Assembly (NCBI RefSeq): GCF_046600715.1
Contig: NZ_JBJMAV010000004.1
Span: 1-64,000 of the forward strand
DNA: 64,000 nucleotides
DNA from: Lysobacter_C viscosus
GTDB lineage: Bacteria > Pseudomonadota > Gammaproteobacteria > Xanthomonadales > Xanthomonadaceae
Reading direction: 5' to 3'
The translations under genes were made by a program, and so were the position numbers. The notes below the pieces were generated by a model. That model did no database searches, was not told the origin of the DNA, and worked only from the letters and a program-made list of their open reading frames with translations. This document shows, piece after piece, positions 34,466 through 43,494 of this stretch. Positions within the stretch are counted from its first letter, which is position 1. Every line of letters starts with the position of its first letter.

Positions 34466-34528
34466 GTAGGCGCGGCATCAGCCGCGATCAGGCCCCCGTC
34501 CTTCCCTCGCGGCTTGAGCCGCTCCTTC
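34466..34528. repeat. SMAG-like REP palindrome between tdh and kbl
   Basis: GTAGGCGCGGCATCAGCCGC (from 34466) faces TCGCGGCTTGAGCCGCTCC. It is a degenerate GGC/GCC-type copy within the 100-base tdh-kbl gap, inside a presumed operon. Confidence 0.7.
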
Positions 34529-34548
34529 AGGAGACGGGGCTGTGTCGA

Positions 34549-35601
34549 TCAGTTCCAGCTGAGGACGATCTTCCCGGACTTGCCGGCTTCCATCAGGTCG
34601 AATCCCTTCTGGAACTCATCCACCGGAAGCTGGTGGGTCAGCACCTTGCCCAGCGGGAACCCGCCCAGCACCAGCTGCGTCATCTTGTACCAGGTCTCGT
34701 ACATGCGCCGGCCATAGATGCCCTGGACGGTCAGGCCCTTGAAGATGATGCGGTCCCAGTCGATCCCGGCGCCCTTGGGCAATATCCCCAACAGCGCGAC
34801 CTTGCCGCCGTGGTACATGCAGTCGAGCATGTCGTTGAACGCGCGGGGGTTCCCGCTCATCTCGAGGCCGACATCGAAGCCCTCCATGTGCAGGTCGGCC
34901 ATCACGTCCTTGATCGACTGGTTGGCGACGTTGACCACGCGCGTCGCGCCCATGTCGGCAGCCAGCTTGAGCCGGTAGTCGTTGACGTCGGTGACCACGA
35001 TGTTGCGCGCGCCGATGTGCTTGCAGATGCCCGCCGCCATGATCCCGATCGGCCCGGCGCCGGTGATCAGCACGTCCTCACCGACGACGTCGAACTCCAG
35101 CGCGCAGTGCGCGGCGTTGCCATAGGGGTCGAAGAATGCCGCCAGTTCGCTCGGGATCTGGTCGGGGATCGGCCACAGATTGGTGGCCGGCATCACCATG
35201 TACTCGGCGAACGCGCCATTGCGATTCACGCCGATGCCGACCGTGTTCGGACACAGGTGCTGCTTGCCGGCGCGGCAGTTGCGGCAATGGCCGCAGACGA
35301 TGTGGCCTTCGGCCGAGACGCGCTGGCCGACCCGGTAGCCCCTGACCTCGGTCCCCATCCGGACGATGCGCCCGACGAATTCGTGGCCGATCACCAGGCC
35401 GGGCGTGATCGTGCGCTGGCTCCACTCGTCCCACAGGTAGATGTGCAGGTCGGTGCCGCAGATGGCGGTCTTTTCCAGCTTGATCAGCACGTCGTTGGGG
35501 CCGGGCGAGGGCACCTCGACCTCTTCCATCCAGATGCCCTTGGCAGCCTCGCGCTTGACCAGTGCACGCATGCGGGTGGGGACGGTGTCGGTCTGGGTCA
35601 T
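34549..35601 (-). CDS. tdh: L-threonine 3-dehydrogenase
   Basis: A 350-residue zinc alcohol-dehydrogenase-family enzyme oxidising threonine to 2-amino-3-ketobutyrate with NAD. KTAICGTDLHIY holds the catalytic zinc Cys, GHEFVGRIV the Glu/His, GHIVCGHCRNCRAGKQHLC the structural zinc, and LITGAGPIGIMAAGI the Rossmann motif. The ATG at 35601 has AGGA upstream; an internal Met at residue 11 aligns with the E. coli start and could be used instead. TATAAT on the minus strand lies 38 bases upstream. Confidence 0.96.
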   Translation of the reverse strand: MTQTDTVPTRMRALVKREAAKGIWMEEVEVPSPGPNDVLIKLEKTAICGTDLHIYLWDEWSQRTITPGLVIGHEFVGRIVRMGTEVRGYRVGQRVSAEGHIVCGHCRNCRAGKQHLCPNTVGIGVNRNGAFAEYMVMPATNLWPIPDQIPSELAAFFDPYGNAAHCALEFDVVGEDVLITGAGPIGIMAAGICKHIGARNIVVTDVNDYRLKLAADMGATRVVNVANQSIKDVMADLHMEGFDVGLEMSGNPRAFNDMLDCMYHGGKVALLGILPKGAGIDWDRIIFKGLTVQGIYGRRMYETWYKMTQLVLGGFPLGKVLTHQLPVDEFQKGFDLMEAGKSGKIVLSWN

Positions 35602-35638
35602 GGGCGGTCCTGCGTAAATGGCCGTGGGGCAAGCAGGG

Positions 35639-35644
35639 ATTATA
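35639..35644 (-). promoter_or_regulatory. tdh promoter -10 element
   Basis: A perfect TATAAT on the minus strand, 38 bases upstream of tdh. The -35 is unclear. The opposite strand should hold the promoter of the S46 peptidase gene (a TAGACT at 35689-35694 is a candidate -10). Confidence 0.5.
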
Positions 35645-35724
35645 CGGGGCGCCCCCGGGCGCATTGGCCCGCCTGCTCCGGCGCGGGCTAGACTCGGACG
35701 GTTAACCGACCCAGGAGCATATGC

Positions 35725-37899
35725 ATGCGATACACGATGTTGGCCGCCGCAATGGCGCTGGCCGGGTTCACGGGAGTCTCGTTCACGGGAGGCGCGATGG
35801 CCGCCGAAGGCATGTGGGTACCGCAGCAGTTGCCCGAGATCGCCGGACCGCTCAGGAAAGCCGGCCTGGAGCTGTCACCTGAACAGCTCGCCGACCTTAC
35901 CGGCGATCCGATGGGCGCGGTCGTCTCGCTGGGCGGCTGCACCGCCAGCTTCGTCTCGCCGCAGGGGCTGGTGGTCACCAACCACCACTGCGCCTATGGC
36001 GCCATCCAGCTCAACTCCACACCCGACCGGAACCTGATGGATCTCGGCTTCAATGCCGCGACCCTGGCCGACGAAGTCTCGGCGGGCCCTACCTCGCGCA
36101 TCTACGCACTGGATTCCATCGAGGACGTCACCGACCAGGTGCGCGCGGCCATCGCTGCCGCGCCCGACGCGCTGGCCCGCACCACCGCGCTGGAGACCCT
36201 GGAGAAGCAGCTGATCGCGCGCTGCGAGGCCGAGGAGGGCTTCCGCTGCCGCCTCTACAGTTTTTCCGGTGGCAACACCTACAGGCTGTTCCGCAACCTG
36301 GAGATCAAGGACGTGCGCCTGGTCTACGCGCCGCCCGGCAGCATCGGCAACTACGGCGGCGAGATCGACAACTGGATGTGGCCGCGCCACACCGGCGACT
36401 TCGCCTTCTACCGGGCCTACGTGGGCAAGGACGGCAAGCCGGCCGCGTACGCCAAGGACAACGTGCCCTATGAGCCGCGGCACTGGCTGAAGCTGGCCGA
36501 CCGTCCGCTGGGCGAGGGCGACTTCGTCATGGTCGCCGGCTACCCGGGGTCCACCAGCCGCTACGCGCTGGCGGCGGATTTCGATCACACCGCCGGGTGG
36601 GCCTACCCCGTGGTCGGGTCGCACTTCAAGAACCTGGTCGGGCTGGTGGAGGCCGAGGGCCGCCGCAATCCCGAAGTGGAGGTGAAGTACGCCAACACCA
36701 TCCGGGGCTGGCAGAACGCGATGAAAAATTATGCTGGCCAGCTGGAAGGCTTCAAGCGCATCGGCGCGGCCGAGACCAAGCGCCGCGAGGAAGCCGCGGT
36801 GCTCGCATGGCTGCGGCGCCAGGGCCAGGAGGGACAGGCGGCACTGGAAGCCCACGCGCAGCTGGAGGCACTGGGCGAACTCGCCCGCCAGCACCGCGAA
36901 CGCGACCTGATCTTCGGCCAGTTGCGCAACACCGGCGTGCTTGGCGCGGCCTCGCAGCTGTATCGCCTGTCGCTGGAACGCGAAAAGCCCGACGCCCAGC
37001 GCGAGTCCGGCTACCAGGATCGCGACCTGCCCGGTTTCGAGGGCAGTCTGCGGCAGATGGAGCGCCGCTATGAGCCCGGCATGGACCGCCAGTTGCAGGC
37101 CTACTGGTTGCGCGAGTACATCAAGTTGCCGGCGGACCAGCGCATTGCCGCGGTGGATGCCTGGCTGGGCGGGAGCGACGCGGCGGCGATCGATGCGGCA
37201 CTGGACCGGGTCGCCAAGACCCAGCTGAAGGACAGCGGCAAGCGCATGGCCCTGTTCAAGGCCGACCGCACGGCGTTCGAATCCAGCAAGGACCCCGCCG
37301 TGCAGTTCGCGGTGGCGATCATGCCGACCGTGTTGCAGCTTGAGAAGGAGGCCAAGCTGCGGGCCGGCGACGCGCTGGTGGCGCGTCCCGTGTTCCTGCA
37401 GGCCGTGGCCGACCACAAGCGCAGCCAGGGCGGGTTCGTGTACCCCGACGCCAACTCCTCGCTGCGCATCACCTTCGGCAACGTCACCGGTTACACCAAG
37501 ACCGACGGCAGCAAGCAGGTGCCATTCACGCGCCTGGAGGAGGTGGCGGCGAAGGCGACGGGTGAAGAGCCCTTCGACGCACCCAAGCCGCTACTGGATG
37601 CGATCGCGGCCAAGCGCCACGGTGGCCTGGCCGACCCGGAGCTGGGCACGGTGCCGGTCAATTTCCTGTCCAACCTCGACATCACCGGCGGTAATTCGGG
37701 CTCCCCGGTGCTCGATGCGCAGGGCAAGCTTGTGGGCCTGGCATTCGACGGCAACTGGGAATCGGTGAGCTCCAACTGGGTGTTCGATCCGGTGATGACG
37801 CGCATGATCTCCGTTGACCAGCGCTACATGCGCTGGATCATGCAGGAGGTCTTCCCGGCACCGAACCTTCTGCGGGAAATGGACGTGGCCGCGCCCTGA
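35725..37899 (+). CDS. S46 family dipeptidyl-peptidase (DPP7/DAP BII type)
   Basis: A 724-residue secreted serine peptidase that releases dipeptides from peptide N-termini in the periplasm. It has a signal peptide (to about residue 26), the catalytic His in VVTNHHCAYGAI (H87/H88), an Asp in GGEIDNWMWPRHTGDF (D215) and the catalytic Ser in DITGGNSGSPVLD (S658). The residue after FD in LAFDGNWES is Gly (G676), the position where Gly is associated with hydrophobic P1 preference (DPP7) and Arg with acidic preference (DPP11); the specificity is inferred. AGGAG is 7 bases before the ATG. Confidence 0.94.
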   Translation: MRYTMLAAAMALAGFTGVSFTGGAMAAEGMWVPQQLPEIAGPLRKAGLELSPEQLADLTGDPMGAVVSLGGCTASFVSPQGLVVTNHHCAYGAIQLNSTPDRNLMDLGFNAATLADEVSAGPTSRIYALDSIEDVTDQVRAAIAAAPDALARTTALETLEKQLIARCEAEEGFRCRLYSFSGGNTYRLFRNLEIKDVRLVYAPPGSIGNYGGEIDNWMWPRHTGDFAFYRAYVGKDGKPAAYAKDNVPYEPRHWLKLADRPLGEGDFVMVAGYPGSTSRYALAADFDHTAGWAYPVVGSHFKNLVGLVEAEGRRNPEVEVKYANTIRGWQNAMKNYAGQLEGFKRIGAAETKRREEAAVLAWLRRQGQEGQAALEAHAQLEALGELARQHRERDLIFGQLRNTGVLGAASQLYRLSLEREKPDAQRESGYQDRDLPGFEGSLRQMERRYEPGMDRQLQAYWLREYIKLPADQRIAAVDAWLGGSDAAAIDAALDRVAKTQLKDSGKRMALFKADRTAFESSKDPAVQFAVAIMPTVLQLEKEAKLRAGDALVARPVFLQAVADHKRSQGGFVYPDANSSLRITFGNVTGYTKTDGSKQVPFTRLEEVAAKATGEEPFDAPKPLLDAIAAKRHGGLADPELGTVPVNFLSNLDITGGNSGSPVLDAQGKLVGLAFDGNWESVSSNWVFDPVMTRMISVDQRYMRWIMQEVFPAPNLLREMDVAAP

Positions 37900-37925
37900 C
37901 CACACCGTACGCCCGCCACGACACG

Positions 37926-37957
37926 ACGCCGGCCGGGTTCGCCCCGGCCGGCGTTTT
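37926..37957 (+). terminator. Terminator after the S46 peptidase gene
   Basis: A 12-bp perfect stem (37926-37937 with 37943-37954) with a 5-base loop, followed by TTTT. Confidence 0.88.
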
Positions 37958-38135
37958 CATTTCCTCCCGGGGATTGCTGCTAGTCTCCGGCTCTGTCGCG
38001 GACTCCCATGCCAGCCGGCCCCGTCTCCCGACCCGCAATTGATTTGGCTGCACCGCCCGCGTCGCGGGCACCGCACGACCGCAGCGCCGGCTGGCAGGGC
38101 TCTTTCGCATCCTTTTCGATGACGAGGAACCTGCA

Positions 38136-39698
38136 ATGAAAGTACTGGCGTGCGATGGCATCCATGACGACGGCCTGGCCCTGTTCCGCGACGCGGGATG
38201 GGAGGTCGTCGTATCCGACCCGATCAAGGACCCCGCGGCACTGGCGAGTGCGCTGGACGGCGTCGATGCCGTGCTGGTGCGCTCAGCCACGCCGGTCACC
38301 GCCGAGGCCATTGCCGATGCGACCAAGTTGCGCGTCATCGGCCGCGCGGGCGCCGGCGTCGACACCATAGATGTGGACGCCGCCACCGCGCGTGGCATCG
38401 CGGTGATGAACGCCCCGGACGGCAATACCCTGGCCGCGGCTGAACACGCCATCTCGCTGTTGTTCGCCTTGGCAAGGCACATCCCGAGGGCCGACGCCGG
38501 GATGAAGGCCGGGCAGTGGCCCAAGGCCGGACTGACCGGATTCGAGCTGGAAGGCAAGCGCCTGGGCGTGATCGGGCTGGGCCGCATCGGTGCCACCGTG
38601 GCGCGCAAGGCGCTGGGCATCGGCATGGAGGTCGCCGCGTACGACCCGTTCCTGCCGCCGGCCGCCGCCGGCAAGGGCAGCGTGGCGCTGAAGTCGCTCG
38701 AAGACCTGCTGGCGTGGGCCGATATCGTCACCCTGCACGTGCCGCGCACCAAGGAGACCACCAACCTGCTGTCCGAAGCGCGGATGCGCTTGATGAAGCC
38801 GGGCGGCTACGTGGTCAACGCCGCGCGCGGCGGACTGGTGGACGAGGCCGCGCTGGTCAAGCTGCTGGACGAGGGCCACCTGGCCGGTGCCGCGCTCGAC
38901 ACCTTCGTGACCGAGCCCCTGCAGGCCGACTCGCCGTTGCGCGCGCACGAGAAGTTGATCCTGACCCCGCACCTGGGCGCATCCACCAGCGAGGCGCAGC
39001 AGGCCGTCAGCACCATCCTCGCGCGGCAGATCCTGGACTTCATCGATACCGGCGCGGTGGCCGGCTGCGTCAACCTGCCACCGCTGACGGCCGAGGCCGC
39101 GCGCGAGGTCGGTCCGTGGATGCCCCTGATGTCCGCGCTCGGCCGCCTCGCCGCGCGCCTGGTGCCGGCACCTACACGCCTGCACATCACCTATGCCGGC
39201 CGTACCGATGCGCTGGATACCCGGCCGTTGACGCGCCTGCTGGTGGCCTCGTTGCTGGGTACCGCTTCGGGTCGGATCACACCGGTCAATGCACTGGCCG
39301 AAGCGGCCGGCCGGGGGCTGACCGTGGCCGAAACGCTGGGCGGTGATGGCGACGGCTTCGACCGCCTGCTGCGCATCCGGGTGGAGGGCGACGGCCGCAG
39401 CCGCGAGATCGAGGCCACCCTGCATCGCGGCCCGCGGGTGGTGCGCCTGGACGGCGTTGAAATCGAGTTCGATCCGCTCGCCAACGTGCTGCTCATGCGC
39501 AACGAGGACCGGCCCGGCATGATCGGTACGGTGGGTTCGAAGCTGGGCGAGGCCGGCGTCAACATCGTCAACTTCGCGCTGGGCGCCGCGGGGGACGGGC
39601 AGGCCCGGGCGGCGATCACCGTGGACCGTGCGGTGGAGGATGAGCAACTGGTCGAACTGCGGGCGACGCCGGGCGTGTTGTCGCTGCAGCAGATCTGA
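38136..39698 (+). CDS. serA: D-3-phosphoglycerate dehydrogenase
   Basis: A 520-residue enzyme for the first step of serine synthesis. It has VIGRAGAGVDTIDVDAA, the NAD motif LGVIGLGRIGATVA, VNAARGGLVDE and the catalytic His in LTPHLGASTSEAQ. After the catalytic half comes an allosteric substrate-binding domain and a C-terminal ACT domain (NEDRPGMIGTVGSKLGEAGV), the long type I form that may be regulated by serine. The 236-base upstream gap has a terminator and GC hairpins only. A histidine phosphatase gene follows. Confidence 0.96.
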   Translation: MKVLACDGIHDDGLALFRDAGWEVVVSDPIKDPAALASALDGVDAVLVRSATPVTAEAIADATKLRVIGRAGAGVDTIDVDAATARGIAVMNAPDGNTLAAAEHAISLLFALARHIPRADAGMKAGQWPKAGLTGFELEGKRLGVIGLGRIGATVARKALGIGMEVAAYDPFLPPAAAGKGSVALKSLEDLLAWADIVTLHVPRTKETTNLLSEARMRLMKPGGYVVNAARGGLVDEAALVKLLDEGHLAGAALDTFVTEPLQADSPLRAHEKLILTPHLGASTSEAQQAVSTILARQILDFIDTGAVAGCVNLPPLTAEAAREVGPWMPLMSALGRLAARLVPAPTRLHITYAGRTDALDTRPLTRLLVASLLGTASGRITPVNALAEAAGRGLTVAETLGGDGDGFDRLLRIRVEGDGRSREIEATLHRGPRVVRLDGVEIEFDPLANVLLMRNEDRPGMIGTVGSKLGEAGVNIVNFALGAAGDGQARAAITVDRAVEDEQLVELRATPGVLSLQQI

Positions 39699-39788
39699 TC
39701 GAGACCTGCGGGGGGAGGCGTCGCAGCGTCCTGCCCGTATCAACGCTGAAAACCACGTACACATTCGCAACCAACGCGAGAGGACCAC

Positions 39789-40430
39789 ATGAGACTCATC
39801 CTTGCCCGACACGGTGAAACCCCCTGGAACGCGGAGGGCCGCTACCAGGGGCAGGAAGACATCGCCCTGTCGCCGATCGGCGAATCACAGGCCCGGGCGC
39901 TGGGTGAGCGACTGGCAAGCGTCGACATCACCCGCGCAGTCGCCTCGCCGCTCATGCGTGCCCGGCGCACCGCCGAGCTGGCACTGGGCGGCCGATCCGA
40001 CATGCTGGGCACTGATCCGGGGTTCATGGAAATCGCGCACGGCACGTGGGAGGGACTGCTTGCGGCGGAAATCCACGAGCGGGATCCCGACCGCCTTCGC
40101 GCATGGCGCGAAACGCCCCACGAGGTTTTGATGCCGCAGGGCGAATCGCTGCAGCATGTGGTGGACCGCGCGTGGCCGGCGCTTGAGCGTGCCGCGCAGG
40201 GGTTGGAAGAGGCCGACACTCTGATGGTGGTCGCGCACGACGCGGTGAACCGGGTGCTGCTGTGTCGGGTGCTTGGCTTGCCGATCGCGCACCTGTGGCG
40301 TTTCCGGCAAGCGCCCACCACCCTCAACCTGCTGGAGGGCCCTTCGATCGACCGGCTGGATGTGGTGCGCCTGAACGACTGCGCCCACCACACCGCATTG
40401 TTCGGCGAGGCGGTGCACCGGGCGCTCTAG
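39789..40430 (+). CDS. Histidine phosphatase family protein (possible phosphoserine phosphatase)
   Basis: A 213-residue phosphoglycerate-mutase-like protein. LILARHGETPWNAEGRYQGQ holds the catalytic His and RHG motif, VASPLMRARRTAEL the second Arg, and LMVVAHDAVNRVLL the second His. Members include CobC-type phosphatases, GpmB-like enzymes and the metal-independent phosphoserine phosphatases of serine synthesis. Location 90 bases after serA suggests, but does not prove, the last role. GAGAGG precedes the ATG. Confidence 0.88.
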   Translation: MRLILARHGETPWNAEGRYQGQEDIALSPIGESQARALGERLASVDITRAVASPLMRARRTAELALGGRSDMLGTDPGFMEIAHGTWEGLLAAEIHERDPDRLRAWRETPHEVLMPQGESLQHVVDRAWPALERAAQGLEEADTLMVVAHDAVNRVLLCRVLGLPIAHLWRFRQAPTTLNLLEGPSIDRLDVVRLNDCAHHTALFGEAVHRAL

Positions 40431-40499
40431 CGCGGGCGCGACGGCCGCCACACCCGAAACGCGCCGCACATCCCACCGCGCATCGCGCACACTTTGCAC

Positions 40500-41756
40500 A
40501 TGGACCTGACCCAGTGGCTCGAGTACATCGAGCGCCAGCACCCGAAGCAGATCGACATGGGCCTGGACCGCGTGCGCGCGGTCGCCCGGGAAATGGGCCT
40601 GCAGCGGCCCGCGCCCCGGGTCATCACCGTGGGGGGCACCAACGGGAAGGGCTCCACCGTGGCCTTCATCGAGGCCATGGCCCGGGGGGCTGGCTGGCGG
40701 GTCGGTGCCTACACCTCCCCGCACCTGCGGGCCTACAACGAGCGCGTTCGGATCAACGGTGCCGATATCGGCGATGCACCCCTGGTTTCGGCGTTCGAGG
40801 CGGTTGAAGAGGCGCGCGGCGGGGTGCCGCTGACCTATTTCGAATACGGAACGCTGGCTGCGCTGTGGTGTTTCGAGCAGGCCGGTCTGGACCTGGTGGT
40901 CCTGGAAGTGGGACTGGGCGGGCGCCTCGACGCCACCAATATCGTCGACCCGGACGTGGCCGTGGTCACCACCGTCGACCTTGACCACCAGGACTACCTG
41001 GGCGCTGACCGCGAAGCGATCGGGTTCGAGAAGGCCGGCATCGCACGGGCCTGGAAGCCGCTGGTACTGGGCGATGAAGATCCCCCGTCGAGCGTCCTGC
41101 GCCATGCCTACGCCATCGGCGCATCGGCGGTCCGGATCGGCTGCGACTTCTTCTTTGAAACCACGGCTGATGGCTGGCACTGGCGCGAGCTCGGCTGCGA
41201 GTACGAGCTGCCATTGCCGCAAATGGCTGCGCCGGTGCAGGTGCGCAACGCAGCCGTGGCGATCGCCGCGCTGCGTGCGCTGGACGCCCCCCTGACCGAG
41301 CCGGTGATTGCCGAGGCTGTCGCCAACGCGAAGCTCGATGCACGGCTGCAGGCGTTCGATCGCGAAGGGGTGGCCGTGGTGGTGGACGTCGCGCACAACC
41401 CGCAGGCGGCACGCGAGCTGGGGCGCTGGCTGGCGGCAAGCCCGGTGCCGGGCACCACCCACGCGGTGTTCGCCGCGCTGGGCGACAAGGACGTGGAAGG
41501 CGTCGTCGCGGCCCTGGCCGGCACGGTCGGGTGCTGGCATCTGGCCGGTTTGCCGCATGCCGGTGACCGGGCCCAGTCCGGGGCCCGGCTGGCGGCCCGG
41601 CTGGCGGGCACGGCCGCCGCCAATGCGACCGCGCATGACGACGTGACCACGGCCCTCGCCGCGACGCTCGCCCGTGCGACGCCGGGCGACCGGGTGCTGG
41701 TGCTGGGTTCGTTCCTGACTGCCTCGGCGGCCCTGGCCTGGCTCGATCGGGACTGA
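40500..41756 (+). CDS. folC: Bifunctional folylpolyglutamate/dihydrofolate synthase
   Basis: A 418-residue Mur-ligase-family enzyme that adds glutamate to dihydropteroate and tetrahydrofolates. The P-loop is VITVGGTNGKGSTVAF near residue 44; YTSPHLRAYNERV, VGLGGRLDATN and the C-terminal VVDVAHNPQAARELG follow. The ATG at 40500 is preferred over a TTG at 40494. A canonical ribosome site is not obvious. In related genomes folC precedes a SPOR protein, cvpA and purF, the same order as here. Confidence 0.95.
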   Translation: MDLTQWLEYIERQHPKQIDMGLDRVRAVAREMGLQRPAPRVITVGGTNGKGSTVAFIEAMARGAGWRVGAYTSPHLRAYNERVRINGADIGDAPLVSAFEAVEEARGGVPLTYFEYGTLAALWCFEQAGLDLVVLEVGLGGRLDATNIVDPDVAVVTTVDLDHQDYLGADREAIGFEKAGIARAWKPLVLGDEDPPSSVLRHAYAIGASAVRIGCDFFFETTADGWHWRELGCEYELPLPQMAAPVQVRNAAVAIAALRALDAPLTEPVIAEAVANAKLDARLQAFDREGVAVVVDVAHNPQAARELGRWLAASPVPGTTHAVFAALGDKDVEGVVAALAGTVGCWHLAGLPHAGDRAQSGARLAARLAGTAAANATAHDDVTTALAATLARATPGDRVLVLGSFLTASAALAWLDRD

Positions 41757-41810
41757 ACGCGCGCGCGCCCTGTCGGGTTGCACCGGGTCGGATGGGGCAG
41801 GCCGCGGCGC

Positions 41811-41816
41811 TATAAT
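41811..41816 (+). promoter_or_regulatory. -10 element before the SPOR protein gene
   Basis: A perfect TATAAT, 37 bases before the ATG at 41853. No clear -35, but the A+T-rich hexamer stands out in a very GC-rich gap. Confidence 0.45.
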
Positions 41817-41852
41817 CCGCGCGGCATTTCCGCCCGCGCCCCGCGAGACCCG

Positions 41853-42830
41853 ATGGAACCTGCCCTGAAACAGCGCCTGATCGGCGCGGCCGTGCTGGTG
41901 GCACTGGCGGTGATCTTCCTGCCCATGCTGATCAAGGGGCCGGCGCCCGAGAGCGGGATGTCGGACGTGTCCCTGGACCTGCCCGCCCGCTCGGGGGGTG
42001 ATGGCATGGAAACCCGCGAACTGCCCCTGCTGGCACCGGGCGAGACCCCGCAAGGTGGCGCCGTCGGGCTGCCCGGAGCGCAGACGGGGGATGGTCGGCT
42101 GCCCGTCGTCGATACCGCCGATAGCACCGGCGGCATGATGCCGGCGCCCGCAGCGGGCGGTGACTACGCGGTCACGTTCGGCAGCTATGCCAGTACCGCC
42201 GATGCGGCGCGCGTGGTCGAGGCGTTGCGCAGTTCACAATTGCCCGGCTTCCAGGAGAGTGCACGTGGCAACGACGGCCGCACGCTGCACCGCGTGCGGA
42301 TCGGGCCCTACGCCAGCCGCGCAGACGCCGAGGCCGCGCGCCTGCGCGCAGCGCACGTGCGCGACGACGTGGGTTCCCGGGTGATTGCCCTGGACGCAGG
42401 CGAGCCCGCCTCCAGTGCCTCCCCGACGGCCGCCCCCGGCGCGGATGCTGTCCGGCAGGAGCCGCTGGCGGATGCGGCGCCGGCGCCGGCCGCCCCCAAG
42501 CCGGCCGCAAAGCCGGAAGCGGCCGAATCCAAGCCCGCAAAGCCGGTCGCCACCACCCCGCCTGCGCCAGCACCGCCCCCGGCGGGTGCATCGGGTGTCG
42601 GGTTCGCGGTGCAGCTGGGCGCCTTCAGCAATGCCGCCGAGGCAATCAAGTTGCGCGACCGCGTGCGTGCGCTCGGCCACGCGGCATTTACCGAACAGGT
42701 CAACACGGACCAGGGCACGCTCAACCGCGTGCTGGCCGGGCCAGTGGGAAGCCGCGAGGACGCGGAGCGCTTGAAGTCGAAGATCTCCGCCAGCATCGGC
42801 ATCAACGGGTTGGTCCGCTCGCACCCCTGA
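41853..42830 (+). CDS. SPOR-domain inner membrane protein (DedD-like, two SPOR domains)
   Basis: A 325-residue protein with one N-terminal membrane helix (residues 8-27, LIGAAVLVALAVIFLPMLI), a flexible region, a first SPOR domain near 105-180 (YAVTFGSYASTADAARVVEA), a Pro/Ala/Lys-rich linker, and a second SPOR domain at the end (VGFAVQLGAFSNAAEAIKLR). SPOR domains bind denuded glycan strands at the division septum. DedD occupies this position (folC-dedD-cvpA-purF) in many gammaproteobacteria but has one SPOR domain, so the extra domain is notable. Confidence 0.9.
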   Translation: MEPALKQRLIGAAVLVALAVIFLPMLIKGPAPESGMSDVSLDLPARSGGDGMETRELPLLAPGETPQGGAVGLPGAQTGDGRLPVVDTADSTGGMMPAPAAGGDYAVTFGSYASTADAARVVEALRSSQLPGFQESARGNDGRTLHRVRIGPYASRADAEAARLRAAHVRDDVGSRVIALDAGEPASSASPTAAPGADAVRQEPLADAAPAPAAPKPAAKPEAAESKPAKPVATTPPAPAPPPAGASGVGFAVQLGAFSNAAEAIKLRDRVRALGHAAFTEQVNTDQGTLNRVLAGPVGSREDAERLKSKISASIGINGLVRSHP

Positions 42831-42867
42831 TGGCGATGTCGCGCGACGCGGGCTGGATCGGCCGACG

Positions 42868-43437
42868 ATGACCGCGCTGGACTGGGTGCTGTTGGCGATC
42901 GTCGCGGTGTCGGCGCTGCTGGGGGTGATGCGGGGTTTCATTGGCGTGCTGGCATCGCTGGCCGCGTGGGTGCTGGCGGGCTGGGCCGCGTTCCGTTTCG
43001 GCGGGCAGGCCGCGATGATGGTGTCGGGCGGCGTTGCGCCCAGCACGGGACAGTTGCTCGCCGGCTATGCCCTGAGCTTCCTGGCGGTAATGGTGCTGGT
43101 CGGGCTGGTGGGCTGGATGGTCCGCCGGCTGGTGCATTCGGTCGGCCTCTCGGGCCTGGACCGGATGCTGGGACTGGGCATCGGCGTGGCGCGCGGGGCG
43201 TTCGTCGCCTGCGCGCTGGTGCTTATGCTCGGGCTCACGACGATGCCGCGCGAACCGGAGTGGCAGCGCTCGCAGATGGTCCCGGTGTTCGTGCCGGGGG
43301 CGCAGTGGATGCGCGCGTGGCTGCCGGACTGGGTGGCCGAACAGGTGGACCTCAGGCGCGGTGGCGCCATGCCGCTGGACGGCACACTGCCCTATCCGGC
43401 GCTGCCAACGCCTGTCACCGGCGACGGCCGCTCCTGA
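42868..43437 (+). CDS. cvpA: CvpA family membrane protein
   Basis: A 189-residue protein with four hydrophobic segments: LDWVLLAIVAVSALLGVMRG at the start (the CvpA signature), two in the middle and one near residue 110-125. CvpA is linked to purF and, in enterics, to colicin V production and bile resistance; its biochemical role is unsettled. It lies between the SPOR gene and purF in the usual order. Confidence 0.92.
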   Translation: MTALDWVLLAIVAVSALLGVMRGFIGVLASLAAWVLAGWAAFRFGGQAAMMVSGGVAPSTGQLLAGYALSFLAVMVLVGLVGWMVRRLVHSVGLSGLDRMLGLGIGVARGAFVACALVLMLGLTTMPREPEWQRSQMVPVFVPGAQWMRAWLPDWVAEQVDLRRGGAMPLDGTLPYPALPTPVTGDGRS

Positions 43438-43494
43438 CACTCCGACCCGGCGGCGACGGTCGCCTTGCTGAATCACTGAACGCAGGACTCAACC

